Source: Sesamum alatum (lineage: Eukaryota; Streptophyta; Magnoliopsida; Lamiales; Pedaliaceae). From it: a DNA stretch of 64,000 nt. Below are positions 59,201-64,000 of this stretch, piece after piece; positions within the stretch are counted from its first letter, which is position 1; each line of letters begins with the position of its first letter. Made by a program: the position numbers and the translations under genes. The DNA lies in contig JACGWO010000011.1 in assembly GCA_034509735.1 (NCBI GenBank), positions 27,202,979 to 27,266,978 of the forward strand, given 5' to 3'. The notes beneath the pieces are model-generated. The model worked only from the letters and a program-made list of their open reading frames with translations. It was not told where the DNA came from and searched no databases.

Positions 59201-60201
59201 ATAGCTTTGAAGAATCCTATGACAAGAAACTACCTTTGAAGTTTTGTCAGTCTTGGTTGGAAATTCTTTTGCCCAAACCAGACACGCACTTGCTATGTGA
59301 TTGGTTACTCTCCTTAGATTATACAATAATGTACTGATCATGTGATTAACTTTGGTTCCACCAAACTCGGTCCAGGCTATTTCTAGTTTGTTTAGATAAA
59401 GAAATGGTTGCTTTTGCGTGTTCTGTCCAGTGAATATTAAGCACGTTTATCAACACTTTCTTTTATGTCCGTTAGAGCTATGCTTTCTTGGATTTATTTT
59501 CTTACACGCTTTGGTAGTAAGTTCACTTGATATCCATTCCTCAGGTTTTGGATGAAATTCACCATCAGTCACTGTCGCTTTCGTTATCCACTCTCTCGCT
59601 CCCTGCTCCTGAATCTGTCGTGGATGCATTTCCTCTCAAGTACCACAGAAAAATAAAAAATGCTGACAGTGATCCCAACGACGTTCAACAGTAAGTTGAT
59701 CTTTTGGGAAAATAATAGTACTATAAACACGGAGGATCATGTAAATATTTCCTAAGCTTATTATTGCAATTCTTTAGAGGAAAATATGAAAAAAAAAGTT
59801 GGTAGTAATTCGTAAATCTGTTCGTTTCATTTCATTATGTTCAATTACATTCAGAAGCTCCTTAATTTCGTGTGTATATAATTTCATCTACTTATAAATC
59901 CAGGTGCTACATTTGTTTAGCCGACTATGACGAGGGCGACAAATTAAGAGTTCTACCATGCAATCACGAATACCACGTGCCGTGCATTGATAAGTGGCTC
60001 AAAGAAGTAAATAGGTATTCACGGAGAAATTTACTCTCCACGAACACGTATGTGTGTGCGTGTGTTTGTTTATCCCCTCTGGTGATCATGATAGTTTCCT
60101 CACTTCTCTTCTTCACCAGGGTATGTCCGCTCTGCCGGCACAATGTATGTGAAGGTCCCGGAGAATGTTCCGCCTCAAACACACAACCGTTGTCACAATA
60201 A
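56288..60201 (+). CDS. RING-H2 E3 ubiquitin ligase
   Basis: A probable RING-type ubiquitin ligase. Exons are 56288-56437, 57003-57248, 57326-57907, 58942-59115, 59545-59690, 59904-60014 and 60120-60201, giving 496 residues. The first 430 residues are Ser-rich and largely disordered. MGSTTS at the N-terminus fits an N-myristoylation site (Gly2, Ser6). Conserved family blocks include [14 protein letters not shown] (31-44), [28 protein letters not shown] across the exon 3/4 junction, [13 protein letters not shown] and [13 protein letters not shown]. The C-terminal RING (434-475) has C-x2-C-x14-C-x-H-x2-H-x2-C-x11-C-x2-C. Similar plant proteins, including Arabidopsis At5g10650/JUL1 as I recall, share this layout. 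The start is the first ATG of exon 1. The substrate is unknown. Confidence 0.92.
60015..60119 (+). other. Stop-free 105-bp intron inside the RING (exitron candidate)
   Basis: This GT..AG segment splits the RING between the sixth and seventh metal ligands. Its length is a multiple of three and it has no stop in frame. If retained, it adds 35 residues, including a hydrophobic stretch ([15 protein letters not shown]). Splicing it out gives the normal RING spacing. Confidence 0.8.
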
Positions 60202-60305
60202 CGCAAATTGTATATATATCTAGATATATAGCAACACACGTGCTGTGTTTGTACCTTCAAGAAAACGTAAGCTTTGCTTATCTCTCTATGTTCCGTTAAT
60301 GCAAA

Positions 60306-60510
60306 GGAATAATTACATTAACACCCCTTAAGGTTCGGTGTACCACAAAAGATCCATTGATTTCGGAAAACTACACTGACACCCTCTTCAGTCACAGATT
60401 AAGAGTTTCCGTGGGCGACCATGCAAGGAGTGCAGTGTAATAATAATCTTCCGAAATCAAGGGTCTTTTTGCAATATACTTAAATTTAAGGGGTTTTAGT
60501 GCAGTTATTC
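60306..60510. mobile_element. Palindromic MITE
   Basis: GAATAATTACATTAACACCC faces GGGTTTTAGTGCAGTTATTC. Inner TTGATTTCGGAAAACTACAC and ATCTTCCGAAATCAA also pair. It lies just behind the RING gene and could supply 3' UTR or polyadenylation sequence. Confidence 0.75.
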
Positions 60511-61246
60511 GTGATACTCCACAAGATTGCGAGGTTAGCAGCAGTCCCATATGAACTTGTACTATGGATTGGCTGTGTGTATATGAACATCAGTGCTTCT
60601 TGCAACCTTAATAAAAGTGAGAGTATTGTTAGGGAGAGATCTGGGCTTCATGTTTGTTTGTGATTGACTTAGTTTTTGTAATTATTGTATTTGGCTGCCC
60701 AATGTTTCATAAAATGGTGTACAAGTTGACAATGTTGTTATGAAACAAACATGTTTTTCAAACCTTCTTGGAGTACTTTGAGGGTCAAACTCCCACAAAA
60801 TATGTGTCCATCTATATAACTAGGTTCTTACTTCCTCTATAAACCTATATATATATATTTTTATATATGTATGTATGTGTGTTTGTGCATGTATATGTGA
60901 AAAAAAGTATGTAATATTTAACGTTTTAAAATATATTATAAATAAGAAAAAAAATATATATATATATAAACTAACATATCACATTTCAAAAGAAAAGAAC
61001 AAAAGAAAGAAAAAAAAAAACCAACTTAGGGATATTATTAGTATAATAAGAAAATTGGTGTTGCAGTGTAAGTAATTACTCTTTATGAGTAAAAATGAGT
61101 TTTTCTTTTTATATTAGTGTAGATAATGAGGATTTTCTTATAAATATTTAGGTGGTGTTTGCAACTATTCAAAATAAACGTTTGTCAATTTATTATTCCA
61201 AATAAATTTAACTCTTATTTTCAAACACAATTTATAATTTTATCTA

Positions 61247-61740
61247 GGTTAACTTACAATTACCTCCCTTGAGGTTTACTATAATTACAAATATTTTATC
61301 GTTGTTTGAAAAATTACATATATCTCTGATTTTAACGTAACAGCGAGCACATTCCGTTGGCCTTTGTTAGTTTTTCATCTAATATTTGTGGTGAACCGAC
61401 CAGAATGTCCTTTTAGATTATAAGTTATAATTATATATATTCTTTAAAAAAATTAAAATATTTTTATGGATTATTATGTCCTATGGATTACTTATTTTAC
61501 CCGATTTCAATTTTTTTCATTTTTTTTAAACAAATCCGGAAGGGTAAAGTAATGATATCCCTTTTGCCGTCTAGGAGACTACATAATTATTTTTTATTTT
61601 GAGGGTATTTTTGTAATTCATAAATAATGCGGGGATATTCGTAATTATATTAAATTTGATGACGTATTTGTAATTTTACAATCAACAAGGGAGTATTCAT
61701 AATTATATTAAATTTCAAGTAAGGTAGATGTTCTTTATCC
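61247..61740. mobile_element. Mutator-type fold-back MITE, ~450-bp subfamily
   Basis: GGTTAACTTACAATTACCTC faces GGTAGATGTTCTTTATCC. The flanks TTTTATCTA (61238-61246) and TTTTATATA (61741-61749) match at 8 of 9 bases. The inner wording matches 19146 and 35469. Confidence 0.8.
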
Positions 61741-62079
61741 TTTTATATAACAAGTTATTACAAACACACAGTCAGCACCTAAACCACCTCCTTACTCACT
61801 TCAATAAATGTATGACTCCTCCTACAAATGACAAGATGCAATGAGGAACCACTAGCAGCCAATTTGCAGTTCAACAAAACCTAACCCAACTCATCAACAA
61901 GAGCAAATTCACTCAATCCCTGAAACCAAACCCAAATTCCCTTCATTCCACTTGGCATCAAAACAATGTTGTCTACTCTCATCTATCATTTATTTAATAT
62001 CTACACAATCACGTCAATAAAAATAATATTATATATTTTGTTTAAAAAAATATTTTATACAATTTTCGTATAAATGTTC

Positions 62080-62320
62080 GGGTAATTACGTTGACACCTA
62101 CTGATATTAGGTTCAAATATACAAATACCCTTTGCTTTTTATGCCTTTTGTAAAATTATAAGAACACTCCCTTAGGGGGTGTTTGTGTAAACTTTTACCA
62201 TCGAATAACGGTGTACTTATAATTACAACTATAAGTTTAAGCAGTAATTGTAATTTTATAAAAAATAAAAAATATTTGTATATTTGAACCTAACATCAAG
62301 GGACACCAATGTAATGACCC
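62080..62320. mobile_element. Palindromic MITE, 250-bp subfamily
   Basis: GGGTAATTACGTTGACACC faces GGACACCAATGTAATGACCC. It is a close relative of 36202-36452 (TTAGGTTCAAATATACAAAT / TTTGAACCTAACATCAAGG). The flanking 9 bases match at only about 6 positions. Confidence 0.78.
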
Positions 62321-62525
62321 TATATGCTAAGTGCAATGAGGAAATTCTATTTCGAATTTTGTTCGTTCAAATCTAAACCAATTATATGGTAAGTGCAATA
62401 CAATTGTTGCGTGGTTAATGTACAATTCAAAAAAATAACCATTTATATAACAAGTGTATTATACTTACTTTATGATTGACTTGATTGTGCAAACATAAGA
62501 TGGAGCTGACGGCACCTCTCACCAT

Positions 62526-62533
62526 TATATAAG
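62526..62533 (+). promoter_or_regulatory. TATA box of the ATL gene
   Basis: TATATAAG lies 26 bp before the ATG at 62552 and 101 bp before the ATG at 62627. The usual 25-35 bp spacing to the transcription start places initiation at or beyond the first ATG, which favours the second as the real start. Confidence 0.6.
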
Positions 62534-62626
62534 TACCCAAACACCGTCGCCATGTCTCTCCCAAATGGCCTGATATTCAACTACCTTAACTCTCTCCATC
62601 TCTCTCTAAATACGTTCTCCCACATT

Positions 62627-63730
62627 ATGTCTACTTCATTTGCGCAACCGCTTCCGGCCACCGTTTCCGAAGGCGGCTCCGTTGCTCCCTCCGCCCTCCT
62701 CACACAACTTCCACCTCCCGACGTCGATCCACCATCTCCATATTCCTCCTCGGCCTCCGCCTCCGCATCTTCGTCGTCCGTTATCATAGTGCTTATTATC
62801 ATCGGTTCCGCCGTAATCGTCTCCGCCTCCATTTACCTCCTCCTCCGGTTCCTCTCCAAACGACTCCGCCGAACCTTCTCCGCCGCAGACGACGTCGTTG
62901 TGCGGCAGGGTGCTTCTTCTAACAGGAACTGGAACCAGCAGCATTGCCACGTGGCTTTCAATGGTTTGCTCGACTCGCTCCCGCTCTTCAATTTCCGGTC
63001 CGTGGCCGGGAACCTCGCCGGAGGGGACTGCGCGGTGTGCTTGTCGAAGTTCGAGCCGCATGATCAACTCCGTTTGTTGCCGCTCTGCTGCCACGCATTT
63101 CACGCCGCGTGTATCGACACGTGGATCGTCTCCAATCAGACGTGTCCTCTCTGCAGGTCCACCGTCCTCCCCTCTAGCTCCGACGTACTCGATAAGATCC
63201 TCTCTGGCGGTAACCGCTGCTCTAGTAATGATAGCTTTAGAAACGAAAACGAAAACGGACACGGCGGGAGCTTTCGAATTGAAATCGGCAGTATCAGTCA
63301 TCGCCGCGGCGGAGCGGAGGAGGCAGTGGAAGGAGGGCAGCGGTCGTACTCAGTAGGCTCCTTCGAGTACATTATGGATGATAATGGATACGAGGTTTCC
63401 ATAGCTGGTTGCACAACTCAACGAAGAGGATTGCCAAATTCAATTCAGAATGACAAGGACTCATCGGTCGCAGCTCCGGTACCGGATCCTGGGGGGGAGA
63501 TTCTGGCTGCGGAGGTTTCCGGCGGGAGGAACTGGCTAAGGGAGTACATGGACAGGCTGCCGTCAGTCTCTTTTTCTTCCCGTGCGATGTCGTTTAGAAA
63601 CTCCGGGAGATTCTTCTCCAGCAGCAGCAGCCGGCGCCGCGGCGAGGCGGCCGTCGTCCCCGAGGATTTAGAGGCGAACCGGGTCGGAGAGGAAATCAGT
63701 GAACTATTTCGTTGGCTTTCCGGAATTTAA
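62627..63730 (+). CDS. ATL-family RING-H2 E3 ubiquitin ligase (ATL4-like)
   Basis: An intronless gene, as usual for ATL. 367 residues from the ATG at 62627; an in-frame ATG at 62552 would add 25 residues but lies too close to the TATA box. A Ser/Pro-rich N-terminus is followed by one membrane segment (52-76) and a basic stop-transfer stretch. Next come the GLD-type motif FNGLLDSLP (111-119) and the RING-H2 domain: Cys135, Cys138, Cys154, His156, His159, Cys162, Cys173 and Cys176, with Trp166. After the RING come SYSVGSFEYIMDD and a Ser/Arg-rich tail ending LFRWLSGI, which resembles Arabidopsis ATL4 as I recall. ATL proteins are membrane-anchored ligases, often induced by defence signals. Antisense ORFs over this gene are GC shadows. 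Confidence 0.93.
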   Translation: MSTSFAQPLPATVSEGGSVAPSALLTQLPPPDVDPPSPYSSSASASASSSSVIIVLIIIGSAVIVSASIYLLLRFLSKRLRRTFSAADDVVVRQGASSNRNWNQQHCHVAFNGLLDSLPLFNFRSVAGNLAGGDCAVCLSKFEPHDQLRLLPLCCHAFHAACIDTWIVSNQTCPLCRSTVLPSSSDVLDKILSGGNRCSSNDSFRNENENGHGGSFRIEIGSISHRRGGAEEAVEGGQRSYSVGSFEYIMDDNGYEVSIAGCTTQRRGLPNSIQNDKDSSVAAPVPDPGGEILAAEVSGGRNWLREYMDRLPSVSFSSRAMSFRNSGRFFSSSSSRRRGEAAVVPEDLEANRVGEEISELFRWLSGI

Positions 63731-64000
63731 TTTAATTGTGAATTCCTCAACTACATATATGTTCATGCAAAATAGCACTTTTAATCTCGTAATATGGTAC
63801 GATGAGGGTTTTAATATATTTAATGTTTACTTTCAATATTATTAAAATTATCTTAAAATTAAAAATTTTGGATAATTTTAATTATTTGTTTTACGAAATT
63901 TTGAAATGGTTACAAAATTCATATATTTAGTCTTTTCTTTAAAGAATTTTTAAAATGATGCCAAAAACATTATATTTAGTCATCTGACTTCTTTATTTTT
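63731..64000. other. 3' flank of the ATL gene
   Basis: AT-rich sequence with no further gene in the remaining 270 bp. AATATATTTAATG near 63813 could lie in the polyadenylation region. Confidence 0.5.

Larger units (their letters stand above)
60511..62525. other. Intergenic between the two RING genes
   Basis: The stretch holds AT-rich sequence with Helitron-like wording near 60815-60985 (GTTTTAAAATATATTATAAATA) and the MITEs at 61247-61740 and 62080-62320. No gene was recognised. Confidence 0.6.

Noticed and set aside
62636..63301. 221-codon minus-strand ORF opposite the ATL gene
   Set aside because: A shadow of a GC-rich, well-supported RING gene; low complexity with no homology visible.
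1..64000. CRISPR arrays, operons, bacterial-type promoters or ribosome binding sites
   Set aside because: The window is spliced plant nuclear DNA; tandem repeats here lack the repeat-spacer pattern.

Overview
The window is plant nuclear DNA, most likely from an asterid-type eudicot. Genes have spliced GT..AG introns. The background is very AT-rich, with plant-type mobile elements: Tat-lineage Ty3/gypsy, Mutator-type fold-back MITEs, Helitron-like ends, tRNA-derived SINEs and a CACTA-type MITE. I could not fix the species from sequence alone.

Layout. 1-4.3 kb: a receptor-like cytoplasmic kinase of the PBL19/PCRK1 type (+), four coding exons, with a minisatellite just behind it. 4.3-6.9 kb: small repeats. 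6.9-15.9 kb: a decayed Tat-lineage retrotransposon on the minus strand, carrying an extra antisense gene (+) between pol and the 3' LTR. 16-21.4 kb: nested Mutator-like elements and AT-rich sequence. 21.8-22.6 kb: a small FLZ zinc-finger gene (-). 22.6-41.5 kb: gene-free and repeat-filled, including a complete 2.7-kb LTR element that encodes only gag (32.4-35.1 kb) and sits in one copy of an older local duplication. 41.8-45.8 kb: the ER glucosyltransferase ALG8 (+), four exons. 47-51.1 kb: a broken alpha-N-acetylglucosaminidase (NAGLU/CYL1-type) pseudogene (+). 51-56 kb: MITEs and an LTR-like insertion. 56.3-60.2 kb: a seven-exon RING-H2 E3 ligase (+). 62.6-63.7 kb: an intronless ATL-family RING-H2 E3 ligase (+).

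The intact genes do not form one pathway: an immune-type kinase, a SnRK1-adaptor-type zinc finger, an N-glycan assembly enzyme and two ubiquitin ligases. The kinase/FLZ pair probably reflects an old conserved neighbourhood pushed apart by transposons. The most notable content is the mobile DNA: a gag-only element whose replication signals resemble those of the nearby Tat element, a palindromic MITE group with demonstrable 9-bp target duplications, and a duplicated segment that preserves the pre-insertion state of two insertions. In the genes, the RING domain is split by a stop-free 105-bp intron, ALG8 has an upstream ORF whose stop overlaps its start codon, and an ALG8 intron holds a near-identical 309-bp tandem duplication.

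Exon boundaries were set by eye from splice consensus, reading-frame continuity and protein-family knowledge. No alignment or database search was run.
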